From: Luteimicrobium album
GTDB taxonomy: Bacteria > Actinomycetota > Actinomycetes > Actinomycetales > Cellulomonadaceae
Reading direction: 5' to 3'
Assembly: GCF_030161555.1 (NCBI RefSeq)
Contig: NZ_BSUK01000001.1
Location: 620,001-684,000, forward strand
Length of the DNA stretch: 64,000 nucleotides
Shown: positions 9,633-18,289 of the stretch, one piece after another
How positions within the stretch are numbered: position 1 is the first letter of the stretch
Layout: the number at the start of each line of letters is the position of its first letter
Made by a program: the position numbers and the translations under genes
Notes under the pieces: generated by a model
What the model was told of the DNA's origin: nothing
Seen by the model: the letters and a program-made list of their open reading frames with translations, nothing else
The model's database searches: none

Positions 9633-10739
9633 TCAGGACTGCCGCGACGACGCGGTCTCGACGACGCCGGGTGCCTGCTCGATCCCGTCCTGCGACGGAG
9701 CCGTGCCCGGGTCTGCCGCGCCACCGCCACGCCGACGTCGACCCCGGCCGCGTCGCAGGAGCGCCGTGCCGCCGCCGGACGTCAGGAAGACGGCGACCAG
9801 GATGACGACACCGCGGATCACGAGCTGGGGCTCGGACTGGATCCCGGCGAGGTTCATGATGTTGCTGATCATGCCGATGATGAGCGCACCCACCACGGTG
9901 CTGATGGGGTCACCGACACCCCCGAAGAGCGAGGTCCCGCCGACGACGGTCGCGGCGATCGAGTCCAGCTCGTACCCCTGGCCGACCAGCGAGCTGCCCT
10001 GCTGAAGCCGCCCGGCGAGCACCAGCCCGGCGAGGCCGGCGAGAAGCCCGCTGATGACGTAAGCCGTGAGCTGATCACGCCGGACCGGCAGTCCCGACAG
10101 CCGCGCGGCCTCCGGGTTGCCGCCGAACGCATACAGCCGCCGGCCGACGGTCGTGAAGCGCATCACCGCGGCCGCGAGCACGGCGACGACGACGGCGATG
10201 AGGACGGGATTGGGCACGGCACCGGTCTTGCCCCCGAAGACGTGCAGGAACGACGAGTTGCTGATGACGATGAGCGTGCCGACCTGGATGATGAAGGCGA
10301 CGCCGCGAGCGATGCTCATCATCGCGAGCGTGACGACGAACGGCGCGATGCGCCCGAACACCACCAGCGCCCCGTTGACCAGGCCGGCGAGGGCACATGC
10401 GAGCAGAGCGAGCAGCACGGCGACGAACGCGCTGTGGCCCTGCCGGAGCAGGACCGCGACGATCACCGTGGCCAGGGCCGCGATCGAGCCCACGGACAGA
10501 TCGATCCCCCGCGTCACGACGACGAAGAACTGCGCGACGCCCAGGATCGCGACGACGGAAGCCGCCACGAGGATGTTCTCGATGTTCCGGACGCTCAGGA
10601 AGTGTTCGGAGACCAGGCTCCCGATGATGCCGACCACCAGCAGGACGACGATCAGGTAGCCGAGGGTGCCGAGTCGGAACGGGATCCGACGGCCCGTGCG
10701 AAGCACGTCCCCGTCGAACCGGGCGGGCGTTGAACTCAT
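9633..10739 (-). CDS. Sugar ABC transporter permease (RbsC/BPD_transp_2 type)
   Basis: A 368-residue integral membrane protein with about ten hydrophobic segments, starting YLIVVLLVVGIIGSLVSEHF. It holds the RbsC-type signatures TRGIDLSVGSIAAL and NPEAARLSGLPV, followed by VVGGTSLFGGVGDP near the C-terminal helices. The cytoplasmic tail is Arg/Gly-rich ([12 protein letters not shown]) and not conserved in the family. GGAGGAGG precedes the ATG. It forms the importer with the ATPase 39 bp upstream and the lipoprotein receptor downstream. Confidence 0.92.
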   Translation of the reverse strand: MSSTPARFDGDVLRTGRRIPFRLGTLGYLIVVLLVVGIIGSLVSEHFLSVRNIENILVAASVVAILGVAQFFVVVTRGIDLSVGSIAALATVIVAVLLRQGHSAFVAVLLALLACALAGLVNGALVVFGRIAPFVVTLAMMSIARGVAFIIQVGTLIVISNSSFLHVFGGKTGAVPNPVLIAVVVAVLAAAVMRFTTVGRRLYAFGGNPEAARLSGLPVRRDQLTAYVISGLLAGLAGLVLAGRLQQGSSLVGQGYELDSIAATVVGGTSLFGGVGDPISTVVGALIIGMISNIMNLAGIQSEPQLVIRGVVILVAVFLTSGGGTALLRRGRGRRRRGGGAADPGTAPSQDGIEQAPGVVETASSRQS

Positions 10740-10778
10740 GGTTGCCTCCTCCTTGAGGACTTGTGGGCTCGAGAAGGC

Positions 10779-12317
10779 TCAGCGCAGGTGGCCGAGCAGG
10801 TCTCGACTGTTCTGGAGCTCTTCGTGCGTCGCCTCGGCGACGACCCGGCCCATCGACATCACGAGGACCCTGTCGCACAGCGACGCCTCTGCGACCTCGG
10901 AGGTGACGAGCAGCACTGCTCCGCCGCCCTCGAGGTAGGCGCGGACGAGTCGGTAGATCTCTTCCTTCGCCCCGACGTCGACACCGCGGGTGGGTTCGAC
11001 CATGACGAGCACCTCGCTGGACCGGACGAGCCAGCGGGCGAACAGCACCTTCTGCTGGTTTCCACCCGACATCGTCACGACCCTCTGTCCGACGTCCGTG
11101 CACTTGACGTGCAGCTCGTCGACCAGCTTCTCCGCTGCGTGCCGCTCTCGGGCGCGGCGCAGGAAGCCGCCGTGGGAGAAGGTACCGAGCGACGCGAGCG
11201 TGGTGTTGTCACGGACGCTCATGCCGAGGACGAGGCCCTCCGTCTTGCGGTCCTCGGGGATGTAGCCGATCCCGGCAGCGACGGCCGCGCGGGGACTGCG
11301 CACGGGTGTCTCCCGCCCGTGGCGCTGGATCTTTCCGGCACTCACCGGCCGTGACCCGAACAGCGCCTCTGCCAGCTCGTTCTGGCCCGACCCCAGGAGC
11401 CCGGTGACGCCGAGCGCCTCGCCCTTGCGCAGCTCGAACGAGCACGGCCCGAACCTCTGACCGTCGGCGAGCCCCTGGACGCTGAGGACGACGTCGCCGC
11501 GCACCTGGCCGCCGATCCGGCCGGCGCCCGTGTCGGCGGCGGCCGCGGCGAGCGAGTTCTCGTACCTCTCTCCGATCATCGCCCGGACGATCTCGCGCGG
11601 CGCCGGGACCGACTCGAACCGTGTGACCTTACGGCCGTCGCGCAGGACCTCGACGCTGTCGCAGATCGCCGTCACCTCGTCGAGACGGTGCGAGATGAAG
11701 ATCAGGCCCACCCCTGAGGTGGCGAGCGACCGCATGAGCTCGAGGAGCTTGTCGACCTCGCGAGGCGGCAGCGTGGTGGTCGGCTCGTCGAGGAGGAGGA
11801 CCGAGGGCTGGCCCTTGAGGGCCTTCGCGATCTCGACGAGCTGTTGCTGCGCGAGACTGAGGTCGCCGACGCGGTCACGCGGGTCGACTCCACCACCGAG
11901 CGAGTCCAGGATCTCCACCGAGCGCCGCTCGAGGTCCCGCTGGCGCACGACGCGACCACCCTGGAGCTCGTCGAGATAGATGTTCTCCGCGACGGAGAGC
12001 TGCGGCACCAGGCTGAGCTCTTGGAAGATCGTGTAGACGCCGGCGGCGCGGGCTTCGTGCGGGCTCACGAAGTTCACCGGCCGCCCGTCGACCCAGATCT
12101 CCCCGCCGTCGGGCGCCTGCGCGCCCGAGAGGATGTTGACGAGGGTCGACTTGCCGGCCCCGTTGGCGCCCGCGAGGCCGACCACCGCTCCTCGCTCGAC
12201 GTGGAGATCCACCCCGTCGAGCGCGACCACGCCCGGGTAGGTCTTCCGTAGCCCGCGCACGTCGAGCGCGAGCCCGTGATCTGGTTCGAGGACCACTGCG
12301 TCCACCACCTTCGCCAT
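10779..12317 (-). CDS. Sugar ABC transporter ATP-binding protein (RbsA/MglA type)
   Basis: A 512-residue protein with two nucleotide-binding domains. The first has Walker A GANGAGKST (residues ~50-58), signature LSLAQQQLVEIAKAL and Walker B VLLLDEPTTTL. The second has the degenerate P-loop GLLGSGQNE normal for this class and signature MSGGNQQKVLFARWL, but its Walker B reads VLVMVEPTRGVD, with Val where the family has Asp. It is the first gene of the operon, downstream of the promoter and LacI-type operator at 12336-12382. The first domain looks fully active; the second may be further weakened. Confidence 0.93.
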   Translation of the reverse strand: MAKVVDAVVLEPDHGLALDVRGLRKTYPGVVALDGVDLHVERGAVVGLAGANGAGKSTLVNILSGAQAPDGGEIWVDGRPVNFVSPHEARAAGVYTIFQELSLVPQLSVAENIYLDELQGGRVVRQRDLERRSVEILDSLGGGVDPRDRVGDLSLAQQQLVEIAKALKGQPSVLLLDEPTTTLPPREVDKLLELMRSLATSGVGLIFISHRLDEVTAICDSVEVLRDGRKVTRFESVPAPREIVRAMIGERYENSLAAAAADTGAGRIGGQVRGDVVLSVQGLADGQRFGPCSFELRKGEALGVTGLLGSGQNELAEALFGSRPVSAGKIQRHGRETPVRSPRAAVAAGIGYIPEDRKTEGLVLGMSVRDNTTLASLGTFSHGGFLRRARERHAAEKLVDELHVKCTDVGQRVVTMSGGNQQKVLFARWLVRSSEVLVMVEPTRGVDVGAKEEIYRLVRAYLEGGGAVLLVTSEVAEASLCDRVLVMSMGRVVAEATHEELQNSRDLLGHLR

Positions 12318-12335
12318 CGCTTGCTGGATTCCCAG

Positions 12336-12351
12336 TTGTTAGCGCTCACAA
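12336..12351. promoter_or_regulatory. LacI-type operator
   Basis: TTGTTAGCGCTCACAA is a 16-bp palindrome with a single mismatched pair, and is nearly the classical LacI-family operator TTGTGAGCGCTCACAA. It lies between the predicted -10 and the start codon of the ABC ATPase gene. Two LacI genes of the same cluster are the likely binders. Confidence 0.75.
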
Positions 12352-12353
12352 TG

Positions 12354-12382
12354 AGCGTAACAGCGCGACAAGGACGCCACAA
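12354..12382 (-). promoter_or_regulatory. Candidate promoter of the sugar ABC/oxidation operon
   Basis: Read on the minus strand, -35 TTGTGG (12377-12382) and -10 TACGCT (12354-12359) are separated by exactly 17 bp. They point at the ATPase gene 36 bp downstream of the -10. The LacI-type operator begins right after the -10, so a bound repressor would cover the transcription start. Confidence 0.55.
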
Positions 12383-12446
12383 CCCCTGACTTTTCGTTGG
12401 AATCTCAACACTCTGATCTATCGTGTCGCCCGAGCCTGGCACGAAC

Positions 12447-12462
12447 AAAGTGAGCGCTCCCT
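12447..12462. promoter_or_regulatory. Second, weaker LacI-type operator
   Basis: AAGTGAGCGCTCCCTT has the perfect core GAGCGCTC and imperfect flanks. Its centre is 111 bp upstream of the centre of the operator at 12336-12351, a distance compatible with repression by looping. This is an inference from sequence symmetry only. Confidence 0.4.
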
Positions 12463-12830
12463 TGAGTCCCCAGCGACATCAGCGCGCGATGTGCGGCGCA
12501 GCTGAAGAGCGGGGACGCACGGGCACGTCGTCGACGGAGTACCCGACGATCGAGGCGCCCGGCCCGTCGGAGCAGGAGGATCAGAGCCTCCGGCGCTGCC
12601 GAGCGGCAGGGGAAAAGGGATGGGACGCTCCGTGGCACGACCGCGCAGGCCACCGTCCAGAGCGCCGGTGTGACACCGCAGGCCGACGACCCCACGGCTG
12701 CGCACGCACGACGCGGGCCTCACCGCCCCGCGTCGCGGCGCAGCACGACGGCGCTCGTCGCGTACCGCAGTGGACGGCTCGCCCGTCCTGGACTTCGCGC
12801 CCCCGCTGCGGAGCCGACGACGCCGGGACC
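12463..12830. other. Intergenic stretch without a credible gene
   Basis: About 370 bp between the operator region and the stop of regX3. Open frames exist on both strands but their translations are Arg/Ala/Pro-rich, lack start-site signals and resemble no family. No RNA gene or clear terminator was seen. Confidence 0.5.
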
Positions 12831-13564
12831 TCAGTCCTCGTCGTCGACGAACCGGTAGCCGAGCCCCCGGACGGTCAGGAGGTGCTGCGGGTTGCCGGGG
12901 TCGGGCTCGACCTTGGCGCGCACGCGCTTGACGTGGACGTCGAGGGTCTTGGTGTCGCCGACGTAGTCGGAGCCCCACACGCGGTCGATGAGCTGCCCGC
13001 GCGTCAGCACGCGGCCGGCGTTGCGCAGCAGCAGCTCGAGCAGCTCGAACTCCTTGAGCGGGAACGACACGGGCTCGCCGCTGACCGTGACGGTGTGCCG
13101 GTCGACGTCCATGCGGACGGGGCCGGCCTCGAGGACGTCGTCGTCGATCTCGTCGGGGCCTGCGTCCCCGCACCCGCGGACGGCTGGGCGGCGGCGCGAC
13201 GGCGCAGCACGGCTCGCATGCGCGCCAGCAGCTCCCGGAACGAGTAGGGCTTGGTGACGTAGTCGTCGGCACCGAGCTCGAGACCGACGACCTTGTCGAT
13301 CTCGGTGTCCTTGGCGGTCAGCATGATGACGGGCACGTCGCCGCGGCGCCGGAGCTCGCGGCACACCTCGGTCCCGTCGAGCCCGGGCAGCATGAGGTCG
13401 AGCAGCACGAGGTCGACGCCGCCCTGTGGCTCGAGCGCGTCGTACGCCGTGAGCGCGTCGGGGCCGGTCGCGGCCGACGCCACGTCGAAGCCCTCGCGCT
13501 CGAGCTGGTAGGTGAGCGGGTCGCGGTAGGACTCCTCGTCCTCCACCACGAGGATGCGGGTCAC
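12831..13564 (-). CDS. regX3: Phosphate-type winged-helix response regulator RegX3 (frameshifted)
   Basis: An OmpR/PhoB-class regulator of ~244 residues. The receiver domain starts [17 protein letters not shown], with the phospho-acceptor Asp in [13 protein letters not shown] and Lys in [10 protein letters not shown]. The C-terminal winged helix, in another frame, reads [20 protein letters not shown], then [20 protein letters not shown] and [11 protein letters not shown]. One G is missing from the run at 13166-13169, between the domains. Its start overlaps the stop of the sensor kinase gene. By synteny (gpmA, mshA and phoU nearby) it is the RegX3/PhoP-type phosphate regulator, expected to bind the PHO box at 14876-14908. 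Confidence 0.9.
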
Positions 13565-14805
13565 GCATCCACCTCCTTGGTTCGGTCGATCGGTCGGTCG
13601 GGCCCGTCGAGGTCATCGGCGCCGTCGGGCCGAGCTCGGGGGACGTCGTCGGGCGCGGCGGGGATGCGCAGCGTGAACGTCGCGCCGTGCCCCGGCTCTG
13701 ACCAGACTGTCACGTCGCCACCGTGGTCGGCGGCGACATGCTTGACGATGCTGAGGCCGAGCCCGGTGCCCCCTGTCGCCCGCGACCGGGCGGGGTCCAC
13801 GCGGAAGAAGCGCTCGAACACGCGCTCCTGGTCTTCGGGCGCGATGCCGATGCCTTCGTCGACGACGGCGATCTCGACGAGGTCGTCGGCCTGTCGCACC
13901 CCGACGGACACCTGGGAGTGCTCGCCCGAGTACGCGACCGCGTTGTCGAGGAGGTTGCGCACCGCCGTGACGAGCAGGGCGTGGTCGCCGTAGATGCGGG
14001 CGTCGAGGTCCCCTCCGACGGAGATCCGAACGCCTTTGGCCTGAGCGGTGGTGCGGGCGCGCGCCGCGGCCTCGTCGACGACGGCGCGCGCCGGCACGAC
14101 CGTGACCTGCTGGGCCGCGCTCGCGGCCTGCAGGCGGGAGAGCTCGATGATCTCGTGCACGAGCGCGGACAGCCGTTCGGCCTCGGTCACGATGCGGCCG
14201 GCGAAGCGGCGCACCGCCTCGGGGTCGTCGGCGGCGTCCTGCACCGTCTCGGCGAGCAGCGCGAGAGCACCCACGGGGGTCTTGAGCTCGTGCGACACGT
14301 TGACGACGAAGTCACGGCGGATCGCCTCGGTGCGGCGCGCCTCCGTGCGGTCCTCGGCGAGGACGAGCAGGAGGTGGGGCGTCACCTGCGCGACACGTAC
14401 CTGCAGCACCACGGTCCCCCGGCCGACGGGTCCACGGGGCAGCTCGAGCTCCTCGTCGCGGATCACACCGTCCCGGCGGACCGCCGCCACGAGATCGCGG
14501 ATCGCGGCGTGCGCGACCTCGGACGACCGGACCACGCCCAGCGCGTACGCGGGCGGGCTGGCACGCACGACCCGGTCCTCGTCGTCGAGCACGACGGCCG
14601 CCGAACGGAGGACCGCGAGCGCCCGGACGAGGCCCTCGTCCAGCTCCGGGCCTGGCGTGGTCTCCTCGGCACCGGGACGCGGGGTGCGCGCAGGGCGGGA
14701 ACGCTGCCGTTCGCTCGTCCGGAAGGCGAGCGCGGCCGACACGCCCACGAGCAGGCCCACCAGCCCGGCCGCGAGCGCGCTCCAGCCCCCGTCGAAGAAC
14801 TCCAC
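13561..14805 (-). CDS. senX3: Phosphate-sensing histidine kinase SenX3
   Basis: A 414-residue kinase. One membrane segment (residues ~9-28, [18 protein letters not shown]) is followed by a PAS-like region (~60-150) and HisKA with the phospho-His172 in [19 protein letters not shown]. The ATPase domain shows the N-box [11 protein letters not shown]1 [13 protein letters not shown]-box ERFFRVD and G2 [12 protein letters not shown]. In mycobacteria SenX3 works with PhoU and the Pst importer to sense phosphate and phosphorylate RegX3. Its stop overlaps the regX3 start, and phoU is divergent across the PHO box, the usual actinobacterial arrangement. Confidence 0.93.
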   Translation of the reverse strand: MEFFDGGWSALAAGLVGLLVGVSAALAFRTSERQRSRPARTPRPGAEETTPGPELDEGLVRALAVLRSAAVVLDDEDRVVRASPPAYALGVVRSSEVAHAAIRDLVAAVRRDGVIRDEELELPRGPVGRGTVVLQVRVAQVTPHLLLVLAEDRTEARRTEAIRRDFVVNVSHELKTPVGALALLAETVQDAADDPEAVRRFAGRIVTEAERLSALVHEIIELSRLQAASAAQQVTVVPARAVVDEAAARARTTAQAKGVRISVGGDLDARIYGDHALLVTAVRNLLDNAVAYSGEHSQVSVGVRQADDLVEIAVVDEGIGIAPEDQERVFERFFRVDPARSRATGGTGLGLSIVKHVAADHGGDVTVWSEPGHGATFTLRIPAAPDDVPRARPDGADDLDGPDRPIDRTKEVDA

Positions 14806-14875
14806 CCCACCAGCGTACGGACGTGCGACACCCGGCCCGGCCGCAGGTCCACCCCATGGTCACCTGCCGCGAAGT

Positions 14876-14908
14876 GTTCACCAGCCGTCGGCCGGGCGTT
14901 CACCGAGC
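14876..14908 (+). promoter_or_regulatory. PHO box between senX3 and phoU
   Basis: Three head-to-tail 11-bp units in exact phase: GTTCACCAGCC (14876-14886), GTCGGCCGGGC (14887-14897) and GTTCACCGAGC (14898-14908). Streptomyces and mycobacterial PhoP/RegX3 sites are 11-bp direct repeats beginning GTTCACC. The site ends 40 bp before the phoU start and 71 bp from senX3, so it could control either or both. Confidence 0.8.
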
Positions 14909-14948
14909 AGCCGGACGGCGGGCGCCCGCGCGTGGGACCGTGGCGCGC

Positions 14949-15599
14949 ATGAGAGAGATCTTCGAGGCCGAGCTGCGCCAGGTGGGTGACGACCTCACCG
15001 CGATGAGCGGGCTGGTCGAGCGCGCCATCACGGACGCGGGCCAGGCCGTCCTGACCGCCGACCTCGCCCTGGCCCAGGAGGTCATCGCGTCCGACCGCGA
15101 GATCGACGGGCGCGAGCGCGAGCTCGACGAGCAGTGCGTCCGCCTGCTCGCGCAGCAGGCGCCGGTCGCGACCGACCTGCGCGTCGTCGTGACCGCGCTC
15201 CGCATCAGCTCCAGCCTGGAGCGCATGGGCGACCTCGCACGCCACCTGGCCCAGCTCGCGCGCCGCAGCTACCCGGCGCACGCGCTGCCCCCGACCGTCA
15301 CCGACACGTTCACCCAGATGCACGACGCCGCCACCCGCGTCGCGCGCCGCACCACCGCACTCCTCGAGACGCGCGACCTCGCGCTCGCCACGACGGTCGA
15401 GCGGGACGACGACCTGCTCGACGTGCTCCACGAGCAGACGTTCGGCGCGCTGCTGTCGGCGGACTGGATCGGCTCGGTCCAGGAGACCATCGACGTGACG
15501 CTCGCGTCGCGCTACTACGAGCGCTTCGGCGACCACGCGGTCTCCGTGGCGCGCCGCATCGCCTACCTGGTCACGGGCGAGCCGGCGGAGCTCGCCTGA
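14949..15599 (+). CDS. phoU: Phosphate signalling accessory protein PhoU
   Basis: A 216-residue all-helical protein with two PhoU repeats. It begins REIFEAELRQVGDDLTAMSG and carries the metal-binding style motifs ALRISSSLERMGDLARHL and ASRYYERFGDHAVSVARRI (consensus E(R)xGDxxxxI). PhoU relays phosphate status from the Pst importer to the sensor kinase and dampens signalling. I chose ATG 14949 because the open frame further upstream runs through the PHO box and does not match the family. It is divergent from senX3. Confidence 0.93.
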   Translation: MREIFEAELRQVGDDLTAMSGLVERAITDAGQAVLTADLALAQEVIASDREIDGRERELDEQCVRLLAQQAPVATDLRVVVTALRISSSLERMGDLARHLAQLARRSYPAHALPPTVTDTFTQMHDAATRVARRTTALLETRDLALATTVERDDDLLDVLHEQTFGALLSADWIGSVQETIDVTLASRYYERFGDHAVSVARRIAYLVTGEPAELA

Positions 15600-15620
15600 C
15601 CCCAAGCCCCCACCCCTCCG

Positions 15621-15677
15621 TGAGTGCGTAGCTCTTGTGCGACACGCCGGGCGTGTCGCACAAAAGTTACGCACTCA
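15621..15677. repeat. 57-bp near-perfect palindrome
   Basis: Arms 15621-15647 and 15651-15677 (27 bp each) match as inverted repeats at 25 of 27 positions around a CGG centre, beginning TGAGTGCGTA and ending TACGCACTCA. It lies between the convergent genes phoU and gpmA but precedes a separate, typical terminator hairpin. It may be a dispersed intergenic palindromic element, a bidirectional terminator, or a protein-binding site. Confidence 0.75.
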
Positions 15678-15711
15678 GCGGGACCGGGGCGCTCAACGGG
15701 ACGGGCCAGAC

Positions 15712-15746
15712 GTGAGGCCCGGCACCCTCAGGGTGCCGGGCCTCAC
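15712..15746. terminator. Bidirectional terminator between phoU and gpmA
   Basis: A perfect 16-bp stem, GTGAGGCCCGGCACCC with its complement, around the 3-nt loop TCA. The placement between two convergent stops suits a terminator for both. Confidence 0.8.
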
Positions 15747-15773
15747 GCGTGTCGGGTCAGCGAGCCGCGGGGC

Positions 15774-16511
15774 TCAACGGCCCTGGTTCGCGACCGCCGC
15801 GATGGCGTCCTTCGCGGCCTCGGGGTCGAGGTACGTGCCGCCCTGGGTGACGGGCTGGAGGTCCTCGTCCAGCTCGTAGAGCAGCGGGATGCCCGTCGGG
15901 ATGTTGAGGCCGGCGATGTCGTCGTCGGAGATCCCGTCGAGGTGCTTCACGAGCGCGCGGATCGAGTTGCCGTGCGCCGCGACGAGGACGGTCTTGCCGG
16001 CCTTGAGGTCGGGGACGATCTCGCCCTCCCAGTACGGCAGCGCACGCTCGAGGACGTCCTTGAGGCACTCGGTGAGGACCTGCGGCGCGTCGGCGTAGCG
16101 CGGGTCGGTGTCCTGGGAGAACTCCGAGCCGGGCTCGATGGCGGGCGGCGGGACGTCGTAGGAGCGGCGCCAGAGCATGAACTGCTCCTCGCCGAACTGC
16201 TCGAGCGTCTGCTTCTTGTCCTTGCCCTGCAGGGCGCCGTAGTGGCGCTCGTTGAGGCGCCAGCTCCGCTTCACGGGGATCCAGTGGCGGTCCGCGGCGT
16301 CGAGGGCGAGGTTCGCCGTCGTGATCGCGCGGCGCAGCAGCGACGTGTGCACGACGTCGGGCAGCACACCGGCCTCCGTGAGGAGGGTGCCGCCGCGCTT
16401 CGCCTCCTCGGTGCCCTTCTCGGTGAGGGGGACGTCCACCCAGCCGGTGAACAGGTTCTTGGCGTTCCAGTCGCTCTCGCCGTGGCGGAGGAGCACGAGG
16501 GTGTAGGTCAT
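15774..16511 (-). CDS. gpmA: 2,3-bisphosphoglycerate-dependent phosphoglycerate mutase
   Basis: A 245-residue glycolytic enzyme interconverting 3- and 2-phosphoglycerate. The phospho-His motif is [12 protein letters not shown] (His10), followed by [15 protein letters not shown] and [18 protein letters not shown], and the second catalytic His lies in [17 protein letters not shown]. The length is normal for dPGM. ATG 16511 (MTYTLVL) is preferred to the ATG three codons upstream. The gpm-senX3-regX3 neighbourhood with mshA matches that in mycobacteria. Confidence 0.95.
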   Translation of the reverse strand: MTYTLVLLRHGESDWNAKNLFTGWVDVPLTEKGTEEAKRGGTLLTEAGVLPDVVHTSLLRRAITTANLALDAADRHWIPVKRSWRLNERHYGALQGKDKKQTLEQFGEEQFMLWRRSYDVPPPAIEPGSEFSQDTDPRYADAPQVLTECLKDVLERALPYWEGEIVPDLKAGKTVLVAAHGNSIRALVKHLDGISDDDIAGLNIPTGIPLLYELDEDLQPVTQGGTYLDPEAAKDAIAAVANQGR

Positions 16512-16567
16512 GGAACCCATTTTGCCGCACCCGGAATGCGCGCGTGCGGCGAGGACGTTCCGTGGAC

Positions 16568-17002
16568 ATGCCGCTGACCGGAGAGTACGTACCCAGCACG
16601 TCCGCCCGCACCGCCGACCAGGTCGCCCTGTACGAGTCGTCGGGCGGCACGAAGGGCACCACGCTGCGGGGGATGCCCGTGATCATCCTGACGACGACGG
16701 GCGCACGCTCGGGCAAGGTCCGCAAGAACGCGCTCATGCGCGTCGAGCACGAGGGCGCCTACGCCGTCGTCGCCTCGCTGGGCGGCGCCCCGAAGAACCC
16801 GCAGTGGTACGCCAACGTCGTCGCCCACCCGGAGGTCGAGCTGCAGGACGGCCCCGAGCGTCACGACTACACGGCACGCGAGGTGCACGGTGCCGAGCGG
16901 GACCTGTGGTGGGAGCGTGCCGTCGCGGCCTACCCCGACTACGCGGAGTACCAGACGCGCACCGACCGCGTCATCCCCGTGTTCGTGCTCGAGCGTTCCT
17001 GA
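16568..17002 (+). CDS. Deazaflavin (F420)-dependent nitroreductase-family oxidoreductase
   Basis: A 144-residue protein of the split-barrel DDN/FDOR-A family (PF04075). Typical pieces are [20 protein letters not shown] and [18 protein letters not shown], with a C-terminal [10 protein letters not shown]. Related proteins use F420H2 to reduce quinones, nitroimidazoles or enones; the substrate here is unknown. The last ~32 bp overlap the convergent 3' end of mshA. The start at ATG 16568 gives the usual family length; eight extra residues are possible upstream. Confidence 0.85.
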   Translation: MPLTGEYVPSTSARTADQVALYESSGGTKGTTLRGMPVIILTTTGARSGKVRKNALMRVEHEGAYAVVASLGGAPKNPQWYANVVAHPEVELQDGPERHDYTAREVHGAERDLWWERAVAAYPDYAEYQTRTDRVIPVFVLERS

Positions 17003-18289
17003 CCGCCCGAGCGTCCGCGTAGACGGCGAGCATCTCCTTCGCGGCGCGGTCCCACCCGAACCGTGGGCTGGCCGCGAGCCCGGCCTCGCGCAGCGCGGCC
17101 CGGCGTTCCGGGTCGTCGAGCAGCCCGCCGATCGCCTCGGCCCAGGTCCACGACGAGTGGTCGCCCACGAGAACGCCCGTCGCGCCGTCGTCGAGCACGG
17201 TGGGGAGCCCGCCGACGGCGGCCGCGACCACGGGCGTGCCCGCGGCCTGCGCCTCGGCCGCGACGAGCCCGAACGACTCGGAGTGCGACGGGACCGCCAC
17301 GAGGTCCGCGGCGCGCATGTGCGCGGCGAGCTCGTCCGCGGGGATGGGGGCCGGACGACGAGCCGGTCCTCGACGCCGAGCTGCGCGGCGAGCGCCTGGA
17401 GCTCCCGCACCGCCGTCGGGCGGCCGCTCGCGCCGCCGAGCACGAGGAGCGTGGGGACGAGCCGCTCGTGGTCGCGCAGCACGCCGAGCGCACGGACCAG
17501 CACGTCGGGGGCCTTGAGGAGCTGCACGCGGCCCGCGAACAGGACGAGCGGACGGTCCGGGGGCAGTCCCAGCGCGGCCCGGCGGGCGCGGCGGTCGGCG
17601 TCGACGACCGCCGCCGCGGCACCGCGGTCGAGGCCGTCCGTCGAGACCAGGGCGGGCCGGAAGACGTCGAGGTCGACACCCGGCTCGACGACGTGCACGT
17701 GCTCCGGGTCCGCGCCGTACAGGCTCGTGAGCTCGTGCGCCTCCTGCGCGGTGCTCGCGACGAGCGCGTCGGCAGCGTCCACGACCTGCTCCTCGCCGAT
17801 CGCCCGGCCGGCCGGCTCCGGGGTGTCCCCCGGCGCGAGGGCGGCGTTCTTGACGCGCGCGAGCGTGTGCATGGTCCCGACGAGCGGGACGTCCCAGCGG
17901 TCGGCCGCGAGCCAGCCCGCCTGCCCGGACAGCCAGTAGTGCGCGTGCACGACGTCGTACCAGCCGGCCTCGCGCCACGCCTCCGTGCGCAGGACGCCCG
18001 CGGTGAAGGCGCAGAGCTGACCGGGCAGGTCGTTCTTGTCGAGGCCCTCGAACGGGCCCGCGCTCACGTGGCGCACGCACACGCCGTCGGCCAGCGGGAC
18101 CACGTCCGGCTGCGCGCCCGACGTGCGGCGCGTGAAGATCTCGACCGTCGCCCCCTCGCGGGCCAGGGCCCGCGCGAGTCCCGTCACGTACACGTTCATG
18201 CCGCCCGCGTCGCCCGTGCCGGGCTGGTCGAGGGGCGAGGTGTGGACGCTGAGCATCGCGACGCGCAGCGGTCGGCGGGGGTCGGTCAC
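16971..18289 (-). CDS. mshA: D-inositol-3-phosphate glycosyltransferase MshA (frameshifted)
   Basis: A GT4 transferase that joins GlcNAc from UDP-GlcNAc to inositol 3-phosphate, the first step of mycothiol synthesis. The N-terminal half reads [20 protein letters not shown] then [14 protein letters not shown], with [15 protein letters not shown]. The C-terminal half, in another frame, has the EX7E motif in [17 protein letters not shown]. One base is altered in the run at 17341-17350, between LVVRP and [15 protein letters not shown]. The GTG at 18289 overlaps the stop of the upstream lactonase gene (18286). The neighbours gpmA and senX3 support mshA. Confidence 0.9.

Noticed and set aside
12405..12695. 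A 96-codon minus-strand frame in the gap upstream of the ABC operon
   Set aside because: Its translation is low in sense, lacks a ribosome site and overlaps the operator/promoter region.
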